A stretch of DNA of 22,850 nt, taken from a virus. The notes beneath the pieces were generated by a model. It saw only the letters and a list, made by a program, of their open reading frames with translations. It did not search any database and had not been told where the DNA came from. The first letter of the stretch is position 1. Each line of letters opens with the position of its first letter. The DNA lies in IMG/VR virus record IMGVR_UViG_3300020171_002235, positions 1 to 22,850 of that record; one strand, given 5' to 3'. The position numbers and the translations under genes are program-made. This document shows, piece by piece, positions 15,369-22,004 of this stretch.

Positions 15369-15901
15369 TTACCCCATTAGTTCTGATATCGATTTCTTTA
15401 TTGTGTTTTCCATATTTTGGTTTTGGAATTCAAAATATAGTGGTATAAGTTTAGTATAAATTTCCATTTCGTATGCACTCATCTCATCAATACTTTCCGG
15501 TTGAATTCCAAATGTCATGAACCAAAATTTAGTAATATAACGATTGATTTCATTATCGGATTTTAAGCCCCGCCAAACACTTCTAATACTTTTTTTTTAT
15601 CTTTTTTGAAATTATTATAGGCGTCTATTTGCTCGAAAAGGAAATCACCAAGATTAGAATCTAATTCATTTTGAATATATTCTAATGTCGTGGGAAATGG
15701 CGCACTAACAAGACATTTTTGAAGTGTTAAGGTACGCAATTGTCCGTATCGTGGATTTACTTGTACGTTTTTACCTTGCACATTAATATTTGCCACTTGA
15801 TCAAGTATGTCATTTTGAGCGCCAAAGGATAGCCTTTTTATGGTTACTTCCGGTTTTCCTTCGCCATCCCAATATTCTTCAATATTTATAGTTTTTGACA
15901 T
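15369..15901 (-). CDS. Tail assembly chaperone GT fusion (-1 frameshift)
   Basis: The G frame (15563-15901) ends with KKDKKKVLEVFGGA. Slipping back one base on the A9 run (15590-15598) leaves residue K104 and continues as SIRSVWRGLKSDNEINRYI for 73 codons to TAA at 15369, giving about 177 residues. The second frame has its own upstream stop exactly at the slip site, so it is only reachable by frameshifting. It contains no good start of its own before the middle. This G/GT arrangement between tail tube and tape measure is the conserved pattern of long-tailed phages, in which GT helps tail tube polymerise around the tape measure. Confidence 0.85.
15563..15901 (-). CDS. Tail assembly chaperone G (unshifted product)
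   Basis: The 112-residue product reads MSKTINIEEYWDGEGKPEVT at the N-terminus, then a helical region (FGAQNDILDQVANI, LRTLTLQKCLVSAP, LGDFLFEQIDAYNNFKK). The fold is typical of gpG-like chaperones that coat the tape measure and are not present in the virion. GAGGT precedes the ATG by about 4 bp. It is expected in large excess over the GT form. Confidence 0.8.
   Translation of the reverse strand: MSKTINIEEYWDGEGKPEVTIKRLSFGAQNDILDQVANINVQGKNVQVNPRYGQLRTLTLQKCLVSAPFPTTLEYIQNELDSNLGDFLFEQIDAYNNFKKDKKKVLEVFGGA
15590..15598 (-). other. Programmed -1 frameshift slippery site
   Basis: Nine consecutive A on the minus strand give the heptamer A AAA AAA in the zero frame (codons AAA AAA AAA, then GTA). 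After a -1 slip the next codon is AGT and the second frame is open for 73 codons. No strong downstream hairpin is obvious in this AT-rich DNA. Confidence 0.8.
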
Positions 15902-15908
15902 GTTAACC

Positions 15909-16865
15909 TCAAGGCATCGCCGAAGCTTGGTTTACGACTTGTACAATGCATGATTCGGGAATTATATCTATAACTTCTGATTGCTCCGTCTCCACGTTTT
16001 GCGTGCCAAGTGAATGTCTTTCAATTACAGCATTAGTAAATATGAATGACCAAATTTTCTTTACGGATGCGCTTGTTTCGCCATTATTCAATGATATTGT
16101 TATTCCCGTTTCACCCGATACCATTGTACTATTTGGTGCAGATAATGTATTACCACCATAAGCAAGTCTTAAATATTGCGATGCATCATCAAAAAAATTT
16201 GTAGTAGTGATATCATAAGTTCTCTGTCTCATATCATATCTTGATGCTTTACGTGAACCTAATCCCCATTTCAAAGCCGCATTGTTTGTAATACTTAATT
16301 CAACCGATTCCGTGTTCGCTACGGTTGTTCCCGTAGGATATTGAATTGATCCATAAGAGAATGGGAAAACTCCGCCACTTGATAATATTTGAGTTGTACT
16401 ACCGGAAGTTAGACTTTCATCGGCATAAGTAAGACTTAAAGAACATTTTGCGGGTTCATCACCAACAGCGGTCGATATTTTACAATCATTAATTATGCAA
16501 CCAAGATATTTACGAACCGTACCGGAAATACCGTTTTCAATGGTTAATGAAGGTGGTTGATTAGCTTCAGTAAAAGTGTGCCAATATGCCGATGTTGCCG
16601 AACCGGAAGTTGTAAGACCACCCATAACTCCCTTCATAAACCAGGGTTCATTGATATCAAACTCTATTGATAATGTACCTTCAATTTTGCCGGCTACGTG
16701 TGCAACCGCACTTCGATTGCCAAGTTGAAATAATCTTCGAGTATTATTTTTTATATCGACTGATCTAATTTGAAGATTTTGACCAAAAATTTTGTCGCAT
16801 GTTGCCGCACCCTTAAAAGTACTCTCATATCCGAAGTGTACGTAATTACTTTCGCCGCCCGGCAT
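15909..16865 (-). CDS. Major tail tube protein
   Basis: This 318-residue beta-rich protein directly precedes the tail chaperone, as the tube protein does in siphoviruses. GGESNYVHFGYESTFKGAA, the SVDIKNNTRRLFQLGNRSAV segment and KIEGTLSIEFDIN, followed by CSLSLTYADESL and GITISLNNGETSASVKKIW, match the pattern of phage tail tube proteins that form hexameric rings around the tape measure. No extra Ig-like domain is visible. The start has a perfect archaeal ribosome binding site (GGTGAT) inside the end of the upstream 40-residue gene, and high expression is expected. Confidence 0.8.
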   Translation of the reverse strand: MPGGESNYVHFGYESTFKGAATCDKIFGQNLQIRSVDIKNNTRRLFQLGNRSAVAHVAGKIEGTLSIEFDINEPWFMKGVMGGLTTSGSATSAYWHTFTEANQPPSLTIENGISGTVRKYLGCIINDCKISTAVGDEPAKCSLSLTYADESLTSGSTTQILSSGGVFPFSYGSIQYPTGTTVANTESVELSITNNAALKWGLGSRKASRYDMRQRTYDITTTNFFDDASQYLRLAYGGNTLSAPNSTMVSGETGITISLNNGETSASVKKIWSFIFTNAVIERHSLGTQNVETEQSEVIDIIPESCIVQVVNQASAMP

Positions 16866-16867
16866 TT

Positions 16868-16990
16868 TTAATCACCGCCGGATAAATTATCTTGTCTTTC
16901 AAGATATTCTAAAATAAGGGGTTTAAGATTAAAAAACTCAACAAGCGATTTTTCGGATTTTATTTTTTCAATTAATTCTTCCTTTGACAT
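16868..16990 (-). CDS. Small helical protein, 40 aa
   Basis: ATG 16990 to TAA 16868 encodes 40 residues (MSKEELIEKIKSEKSLVEFF ... LERQDNLSGGD) with AGGTG about 5 bp upstream. Its end carries the GGTGAT used by the tail tube gene, so the two are translationally coupled. It is helical and charged with no motif. It may be a tail or scaffold accessory peptide; the evidence is the ribosome binding site, the coupling and the clean frame. Confidence 0.6.
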   Translation of the reverse strand: MSKEELIEKIKSEKSLVEFFNLKPLILEYLERQDNLSGGD

Positions 16991-17029
16991 ATTACACCTT
17001 TTACTTACATACAATAAACAATACTAATA

Positions 17030-17037
17030 AATATAAA
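17030..17037 (-). promoter_or_regulatory. Possible TATA box for the tail tube transcript
   Basis: On the minus strand TTTATATT (17037-17030) preceded by GAAA lies 47 bp before ATG 16990. Initiation about 25 bp downstream leaves a leader of some 18 nt holding the AGGTG site. It differs from the leaderless TATAAATA promoters. Confidence 0.35.
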
Positions 17038-17082
17038 TTTCATTTATAAGATAATGTAAATTAAAATTAGAAAAACATTTGG

Positions 17083-17127
17083 TATCAAAATTGTATATAA
17101 ATATATATATAGTTTACTATTTTGATA
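17083..17127 (-). promoter_or_regulatory. Inverted repeat in the gap downstream of an HNH gene
   Basis: TATCAAAAT (17083-17091) and ATTTTGATA (17119-17127) form a 9-bp inverted repeat around 27 nt of alternating A/T. It lies in the 167-bp non-coding stretch between the HNH gene and the 40-residue gene. It may end the HNH transcript or bind a regulator. Nothing else is recognisable in the gap apart from the possible TATA box. Confidence 0.35.
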
Positions 17128-17157
17128 ATAAAATATAAATTTAATATAATAGTTATG

Positions 17158-17586
17158 TTAAACGATTTTATTACTTCGTTCTATTTCATGTGGGCATTCA
17201 CCAAAAGAACCTTTTGCACAATTACAATTAAAACATAAAACTTGATATCCTTCGGGAAAATTATTTTTTATAAGATTAAGACATAATTGTAAACTATAAT
17301 ATTTATTTGGTCTTTTATTTTTTCCGTATATCAATCTTCCACAATCTATATGATCAATCGATAAAAACTCTATATGTTTTTCTCCACAACAATTACATTG
17401 CATTGTACCGTTAGAATAGTGTTCTATTACTTTTATTTTAACATTATAACGATAATCTTTATCATATTTTCTTCTTTTATTACTTCGACGATATTCTATT
17501 CGACTAAGATCAAAACATTCTTTAGAACAATATCTTTGATTGTGTCCAATTTTAATAAATTCTTTACCACAAAATAGACAATTCAT
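17158..17586 (-). CDS. HNH endonuclease, small zinc-rich type
   Basis: The 142-residue protein begins with a treble-clef-like zinc site (CLFCGKEF ... RYCSKECF). The nuclease core reads CNCCGEKHIEFLSIDHIDC, with D-H as the first catalytic residues, then a basic spacer GKNKRPNKYYSLQL and YQVLCFNCNCAKGSFGECPHE with the N of HNH and a second pair of cysteines. This arrangement is common in solitary HNH genes of viruses. It lacks NUMOD3 motifs, so it is a different lineage from the other two. It sits between tail completion and tail tube genes and is a probable mobile insertion. Confidence 0.85.
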   Translation of the reverse strand: MNCLFCGKEFIKIGHNQRYCSKECFDLSRIEYRRSNKRRKYDKDYRYNVKIKVIEHYSNGTMQCNCCGEKHIEFLSIDHIDCGRLIYGKNKRPNKYYSLQLCLNLIKNNFPEGYQVLCFNCNCAKGSFGECPHEIERSNKIV

Positions 17587-17600
17587 GATATTATATTATT

Positions 17601-17617
17601 TTAATAGTATTTATAGT
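17601..17617 (-). promoter_or_regulatory. TATA promoter before the HNH gene
   Basis: On the minus strand CTATAAATACTATTAA spans 17616-17601, directly behind the tail completion stop codon, with TATAAATA at 17615-17608, 29 bp from ATG 17586. It is the same element as at 1889 and 6611. Confidence 0.65.
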
Positions 17618-18028
17618 TTATTCTATCGTATTCATATAACTTAATAAACTTACTTCAAGAACGTATTGAAAGAAATTTATGTAACTTGCAACCTTTCTTT
17701 CCGAATTTTTCTTAAAAATATCAAATCCCGTAAGTGACTTACGATTCGCACGGATGATACGCTTGACTTCATCTCTAACATCAAGCATTTGAGTTCTTGA
17801 TTTCGTTCTAATATCGATTGTGAGAAAAACTTCGTTTCTATATGACGTATAACCTAAAGATTTCGGGGTTTCTATAATATTGAGAGTATATATCTTTATG
17901 GCAGTAAATTGATTATAATCGTGTAATTTTATTGAATCGTCATAATAAAAATACGGCTTAGCACAATTTGATTCGTCCCAATTATCATTTAAGCAATTAT
18001 ATATTAATAATTCTTCATCGATTGCCAT
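17618..18028 (-). CDS. Tail completion (terminator)-like protein, 136 aa
   Basis: The protein lies between the connector and the tail tube, the place of the tail terminator or completion protein that caps the tail for joining to the head. FTAIKIYTLNIIETPKSLGY and NEVFLTIDIRTKSRTQMLDVRDEVKRIIRANR form the beta-strand then long helix typical of this fold. The C-terminus (YINFFQYVLEVSLLSYM) is the closing strand. The assignment combines position, size and this pattern. Its start is 3 bp after the connector's stop. Confidence 0.65.
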   Translation of the reverse strand: MAIDEELLIYNCLNDNWDESNCAKPYFYYDDSIKLHDYNQFTAIKIYTLNIIETPKSLGYTSYRNEVFLTIDIRTKSRTQMLDVRDEVKRIIRANRKSLTGFDIFKKNSERKVASYINFFQYVLEVSLLSYMNTIE

Positions 18029-18031
18029 ATT

Positions 18032-18934
18032 TTAGTAATACCTCGATGATAAAATTTCAGTTCTTTTTGTTAATATTTTTTCCGCTTGTTCATTCCATTT
18101 TTCCCATCTTTGATTTGTATCAAGAACCGTACCCATCGTACTTTGTGGATATACTACATTGAGGTCTTCCTTTCCTCCTACTATTTGTGTTGCCGTCATC
18201 ATCACCGCCGCTTTTTTAATATCTCCCGGACAAATTGTTTCTCCATAATCGTAAGTTATTCTTGCATTACTTCTTTGCCAAAGAGGATATCGTGAAACAA
18301 AATATATTATACCTCTTTCGTAGTCAATCCAATAATCTTGATTCCTACCCTCAGTATAAGTTGCAATAAAATCAGTCCAATTACTACCATCCCAAACCTC
18401 AATTTTAGTCGTACCCGAAACAAATGCCCGTATAGACCGATGCTTTAGTGCCACCGCAATTCTTGTAGAGTAATCATAAGGATAAGTTCCCCGGTATCCC
18501 CATAATCGATCTTGTATTCTAATATTATAATATTCGTTCGTTACCCTTACTTTTCGCCATGCATGATGTGTAATTTTATCTATGGAATCACAAACATCAC
18601 TTATAATATCCTCGACTTCGAATCGTGTCGGATTCGTGGAATCGCTAAACTGTGTGCGACCCATGAATGAAGCAACTTCCCTTGCCGTACAATAATATTC
18701 ATTGTCGGCTTGAAACGGATCAGTATAATCGCTATAAACCGAACTTCCACTATCATAAAATCGCATTTTATACCAATGCGTCGAGGTGCCCGTTTCATCA
18801 TAAAAAGTATTATTAGTAATAACTTGCGAAGCCAATTCCGAATAGCTCGCACTTTGTAATACACTTCGTTCGATTATAACATAATTCCAAGATGTTTCTG
18901 TATTTGGTATATCAAAATTTATATAATTACCCAT
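18032..18934 (-). CDS. Head-tail connector (adaptor) protein with N-terminal Fn3-like domain
   Basis: The 300-residue protein has two parts. Residues 1-75 form a beta-rich, fibronectin-like domain (ETSWNYVIIERSVLQSA, THWYKMRFYDSGSSVYSDYTDP). The second part has an adaptor start (YCTAREVASFMGRTQF ... FEVEDIISDVCDSIDKITHHAWR), common to gp6/gp15-like neck proteins that bind the portal, followed by a beta-rich insert and a helical C-terminus (DIKKAAVMMTATQIVGG). It links the head, whose genes are outside the window, to the tail. Its ATG overlaps the preceding stop as TAATG. Confidence 0.72.
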   Translation of the reverse strand: MGNYINFDIPNTETSWNYVIIERSVLQSASYSELASQVITNNTFYDETGTSTHWYKMRFYDSGSSVYSDYTDPFQADNEYYCTAREVASFMGRTQFSDSTNPTRFEVEDIISDVCDSIDKITHHAWRKVRVTNEYYNIRIQDRLWGYRGTYPYDYSTRIAVALKHRSIRAFVSGTTKIEVWDGSNWTDFIATYTEGRNQDYWIDYERGIIYFVSRYPLWQRSNARITYDYGETICPGDIKKAAVMMTATQIVGGKEDLNVVYPQSTMGTVLDTNQRWEKWNEQAEKILTKRTEILSSRYY

Positions 18935-19935
18935 TATTGTTCAATTCCCCTTGCTTTTGGTTTAATTTGTCGCCCACTTGCGGTTGGTTTAGTTTGTCGC
19001 CCACTTGCGGTTGGTTTAAATGTAACGATTATTCCATCAATAGTATAATTTGCAGTTCCTTCTCCTACGGCAACTGATAATTGCACATCAATTGATAAAT
19101 TTAATTCATTATTTAATTTTTTAATTAAAGTATCGATGGAATAATTTTTATCTATAATAGCTTTTAATATTATATCAATAACATAATTTCTATCAATATT
19201 AGTTAATTTTATTAAAGTATCAATTGAATAATTTCTATCAATATTTAATTTCTTAATTAAAATATCAATAACATAATTTCTATCGATATTTAATGCTTTT
19301 ATTAATATATCAATATTATAATTTGAATCGATTGATTTTTTGAAAATAACATCAAGAACGTAATTTCGATCTATATTTAATTTTTTAAGTAACGTATCAA
19401 TAGAACAATTAATATCAATATTTAATTTTTTAAATAAAACATCTAAATTATAATTTTTATTGTTTATTCCCGCACTTGATAAAATTAAGTCAAGAACATA
19501 ACTTTTATCAATATTAGTTAATTTAAGTAAAGCATTAATAACATAATTTCTATCAATATTTAATTTTTTAATTAAAGTATCAATAGAGTAATTTTTATCA
19601 ATATTTAACTTTTTAAATAAAGCATCAATAACATAATTTCTATCAATATTAGTTAATTTTATTAAAGTATCAATTGAATAATTTATAATTCCCGTTTTTT
19701 GTAATATTACATTAATAACATAATTTCGATCAACATCTAATAATTTTATTAATGTATCAATTGAATAATTTTTATCAATATCTAATTTTTTAAGTAGAGA
19801 ATCAATGGTATAAGTTTTGTCTGTTCCACCTACGGATACAGTCTCATTGAACTGCCCGTATCCAGGTAGTAAATACTTCGCAGATACTGTTTCATTCACT
19901 AATCCATATCCTGGAAGTAATCTTACTGTCGTCAT
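18934..19935 (-). CDS. 15-residue-repeat protein with basic C-terminal repeats
   Basis: Function is unknown. The N-terminus has two copies of LLPGYG..NETVS, seen in viral fibre-like proteins. Then come about 17 copies of a 15-residue unit, consensus N-I-D-R/K-N-Y-x-I-D-x-L-I-K-K-L, often alternating between YSIDTLIKK and YVIDxLLK forms. The C-terminus ends TFKPTASGRQTKPTASGRQ, a repeat also found at the end of the gene at 22005. No membrane segment or signal peptide is seen. The repeat suggests a long rod, either coiled-coil-like or a solenoid. It sits between a foreign fibre gene and the connector gene, so a head or tail fibre component is likely. Confidence 0.7.
   Translation of the reverse strand: MTTVRLLPGYGLVNETVSAKYLLPGYGQFNETVSVGGTDKTYTIDSLLKKLDIDKNYSIDTLIKLLDVDRNYVINVILQKTGIINYSIDTLIKLTNIDRNYVIDALFKKLNIDKNYSIDTLIKKLNIDRNYVINALLKLTNIDKSYVLDLILSSAGINNKNYNLDVLFKKLNIDINCSIDTLLKKLNIDRNYVLDVIFKKSIDSNYNIDILIKALNIDRNYVIDILIKKLNIDRNYSIDTLIKLTNIDRNYVIDIILKAIIDKNYSIDTLIKKLNNELNLSIDVQLSVAVGEGTANYTIDGIIVTFKPTASGRQTKPTASGRQIKPKARGIEQ
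18963..19016 (-). repeat. Two 27-bp repeats encoding PTASGRQ(I/T)K
   Basis: Two 27-bp units (18963-18989 and 18990-19016) end this gene. The stretch 18998-19030 is identical over 33 bp to 22093-22125 in the other repeat protein, a direct repeat about 3.1 kb apart. Confidence 0.9.
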
Positions 19936-19936
19936 T

Positions 19937-21445
19937 TTAACTCAATGTAATATAAGGATCAACATAAACCGGATTTGTTGTTACTTTCCCAAGATACACT
20001 TTAGCTACGATATACCCAGCTTCTTGCGGGGTGAATGATACTGACAGTTTCTGTTTTATCTCCCCCGTTAAATTCTCTGTCCATGATGCTGTACTCGTTG
20101 TTTGCGCTGCCGGAGTTCCGAACCATGCCATCTTATCGTTCACGAAAGAAGCAAGAGGAAAACCCGAAGTACCGAGATACTCCAGTTCCATCCATATCTC
20201 ATCATCATCAAGCGCTGCGGCTTCGTTATGAATTATTTCTACCGTTGCTATCTTTGCGCTACCTACAACTGAATTCCACTGCGCTATGGGTGGACTTTCA
20301 AGCGGACTGATATACGCAGCGCCGGTTATCGGTGTCATCTTCATGGAAAATGCAGCGTTGAGATAACAGTTATCCGCCTGTATTATTGACCCCTGATATT
20401 TGTGGTGTTCAAACCGATAATTGAGGTCTCCTGAGTGACAGTTATCAAGAAGCACTTCCACACCGCCCTGTCCTGGAATTGTTCCTGATAGCACTACGGC
20501 GTTTGCGCCAAGTTTACAGTTCTTGATTTTTACGGTACTCGCGCATGCGGTGCTGCCAAGCACTAACGCGGACGCGCCTATTGGAGATAAATCACATCCA
20601 TTCAGTTCAAATGTAGATGCAACAGATACATTTGATTTAATTAAAACAGACGGGAAAACAGAACCTGTTATTGTCCCGCCGATCCAAAATATTTTTCCGT
20701 GTCGAAAATACAAGGCCTGTGCGATTGCTGCAAATTGGATATTTGTATTTTTTAGAATAATTAAACAATCATCGTTTACAGCAGATGCTCCTACTATACC
20801 AAAATAGATATGACTTGTCGTAGATGTTGTAATTATTTTCAAATTACAGGTATCCAGCACAATATATGTTGGAGTTATTGACCCCAAATACAAAGGAGAC
20901 GAAGTTCCGGTAGTTCCTGCATTGAACGTGACACCATATATATATATGATTCCAAGTATGTACATATCTCCAGGAGACGTGGTAGTTATTGTTGCGGTTG
21001 TTGCTATTGTTGTCGGTGGTGTTGCCGTATCCACAACACATAAAACCATACACGGCAACGCAGCCGTTCCAGGACTGGTAAGCGTTAAATCCGTTGCTTG
21101 CGTTTCGGCATGATTATTACTCAACCAAACCGTATCTCCCGCTGCCATCCACGCCAGAGCATTCGCAAGTCTTGCATGTGCCGCAGTCCATCCGTAAGTC
21201 TCATTTCCCGTGACCTCGACCCAATCTGTAACAGTCCCATCAGCCGGCTGCGCTGCGCCTTTTGTCAATACCCAAACAGGCTCAGTTGCGCCAGATGTCC
21301 CCCCTGCTGCTGTTCTGAAACATCGTTCGCTTCCCACAGCAGGAGCAGCAAGCTGCCGAACAATAGACCCAGCGCCATAAACAGTAAGTGCTGCCCATTG
21401 TGCAACTGCTGTATGTTTCGTTGAACCGCAATACCAGTTACTCAT
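19937..21445 (-). CDS. Beta-rich fibre/adhesin protein, GC-rich, foreign composition
   Basis: The 502-residue protein starts SNWYCGSTKHTAVAQWAALT, with the pattern W.A.TVY..GS.V and EPVWVLTKGA that recurs in viral head-fibre and tail-fibre proteins. The middle is a run of short strands and turns (DLTLTSPG, MVLCVVDTATPP, IYIYGVTFN, IVLDTCNLKI, VKIKNCKLGANAV, VEVLLDNCHSGDL), fitting a right-handed beta-helix as in receptor-binding or carbohydrate-active fibres. The C-terminus (GEIKQKLSVSFTPQEAGYIVAKVYLGK) looks like a beta-sandwich. The DNA is much richer in GC than neighbouring genes, pointing to transfer from another virus. It is translationally coupled to the gene before it (TAATG). Confidence 0.75.
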   Translation of the reverse strand: MSNWYCGSTKHTAVAQWAALTVYGAGSIVRQLAAPAVGSERCFRTAAGGTSGATEPVWVLTKGAAQPADGTVTDWVEVTGNETYGWTAAHARLANALAWMAAGDTVWLSNNHAETQATDLTLTSPGTAALPCMVLCVVDTATPPTTIATTATITTTSPGDMYILGIIYIYGVTFNAGTTGTSSPLYLGSITPTYIVLDTCNLKIITTSTTSHIYFGIVGASAVNDDCLIILKNTNIQFAAIAQALYFRHGKIFWIGGTITGSVFPSVLIKSNVSVASTFELNGCDLSPIGASALVLGSTACASTVKIKNCKLGANAVVLSGTIPGQGGVEVLLDNCHSGDLNYRFEHHKYQGSIIQADNCYLNAAFSMKMTPITGAAYISPLESPPIAQWNSVVGSAKIATVEIIHNEAAALDDDEIWMELEYLGTSGFPLASFVNDKMAWFGTPAAQTTSTASWTENLTGEIKQKLSVSFTPQEAGYIVAKVYLGKVTTNPVYVDPYITLS

Positions 21446-21948
21446 TATTCAATCACCTCAATCAGATTATTATTAGCTTCAAGTGTATTAGCAATAGCAA
21501 ATATCGCATCAAGCCTGGTGTTTATTCTTCCCAATACGACAGTGGTGATTCCAAGATAGGTAGCTATTTGCGTTGGTGTATATGTCGCTTTGAGCCAATC
21601 TATCAGTGGTTTTATTGCCACGATTATTTTGACATCCCGATGATTCATAAGGTATCTGACTAACCTCCTCAGAAATGCCTGCTTTGTCGTGAAATCGAAT
21701 GTATAGTTTGCGGGGTTTGAATGCTCTTCTTCAAACTTGGATATTAATTTCTGCTCCTCGTTATCTATGAGCATTGCATTTATCGAGGGGACTCGATCCA
21801 GCATAATGACATTAACATCAGTATCGGCATTCGCCAGATACTGTATAAAATGCAAAGCGCCGAGGTGGTCGATGTGACGTTCCCTTACTGACCGTCTGCC
21901 ATCTTTCTGTACTTGATTTTCAATTATCTGACTGGATATTATTGCCAT
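21445..21948 (-). CDS. Conserved fibre-associated phage protein, 167 aa
   Basis: The N-terminus reads MAIISSQIIENQVQKDGRRS then RERHIDHLG, a pattern I recall from a widespread phage family found beside fibre genes, whose function is unknown. A helical middle (AMLIDNEEQKLISKFEEE) and a C-terminal segment (YTPTQIATYLGIT) that may be a small helical DNA- or protein-binding unit follow. I chose ATG 21948 because the family starts MA.ISS and AAGG lies about 5 bp before it; GTG 21954 would add two residues. It shares the higher GC content of the fibre gene downstream and probably moved with it. Confidence 0.65.
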   Translation of the reverse strand: MAIISSQIIENQVQKDGRRSVRERHIDHLGALHFIQYLANADTDVNVIMLDRVPSINAMLIDNEEQKLISKFEEEHSNPANYTFDFTTKQAFLRRLVRYLMNHRDVKIIVAIKPLIDWLKATYTPTQIATYLGITTVVLGRINTRLDAIFAIANTLEANNNLIEVIE

Positions 21949-22004
21949 TTTCACCTTAATAATATATTGGTAATTACTTCATAAATACTTAGTTTTTATA
22001 TTCT

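Noticed and set aside
15369-15562. Separate short gene or non-coding gap between chaperone and tape measure
   Set aside because: The frame is only open after the A9 slip site and continues directly from the G frame, so it is better explained as the T part of a frameshift product.
16991-17157. Possible tRNA or small RNA gene in the longest non-coding gap
   Set aside because: The stretch is almost pure A/T with only one 9-bp inverted repeat; no cloverleaf, TPsiC-like or CCA segment is seen.
19100-19830. Regular A/T repeats that look like a CRISPR array or an iteron origin
   Set aside because: The 45-bp period matches 15 codons in a long open minus-strand frame, the units vary mostly at the DNA level while the protein pattern holds, and there are no unique spacers.
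20523-20807. Plus-strand open frames across the GC-rich fibre gene (also 20031-20310 and 21098-21424)
   Set aside because: They are short antisense frames in GC-richer DNA with no ribosome binding site, no recognisable protein pattern and a strong coding frame opposite.
21975-21995. ATAAATACTT on the plus strand in the gap before the 22005 gene
   Set aside because: It points to the right, where no plus-strand gene follows, and lacks the CTATTA tail of the other promoters.
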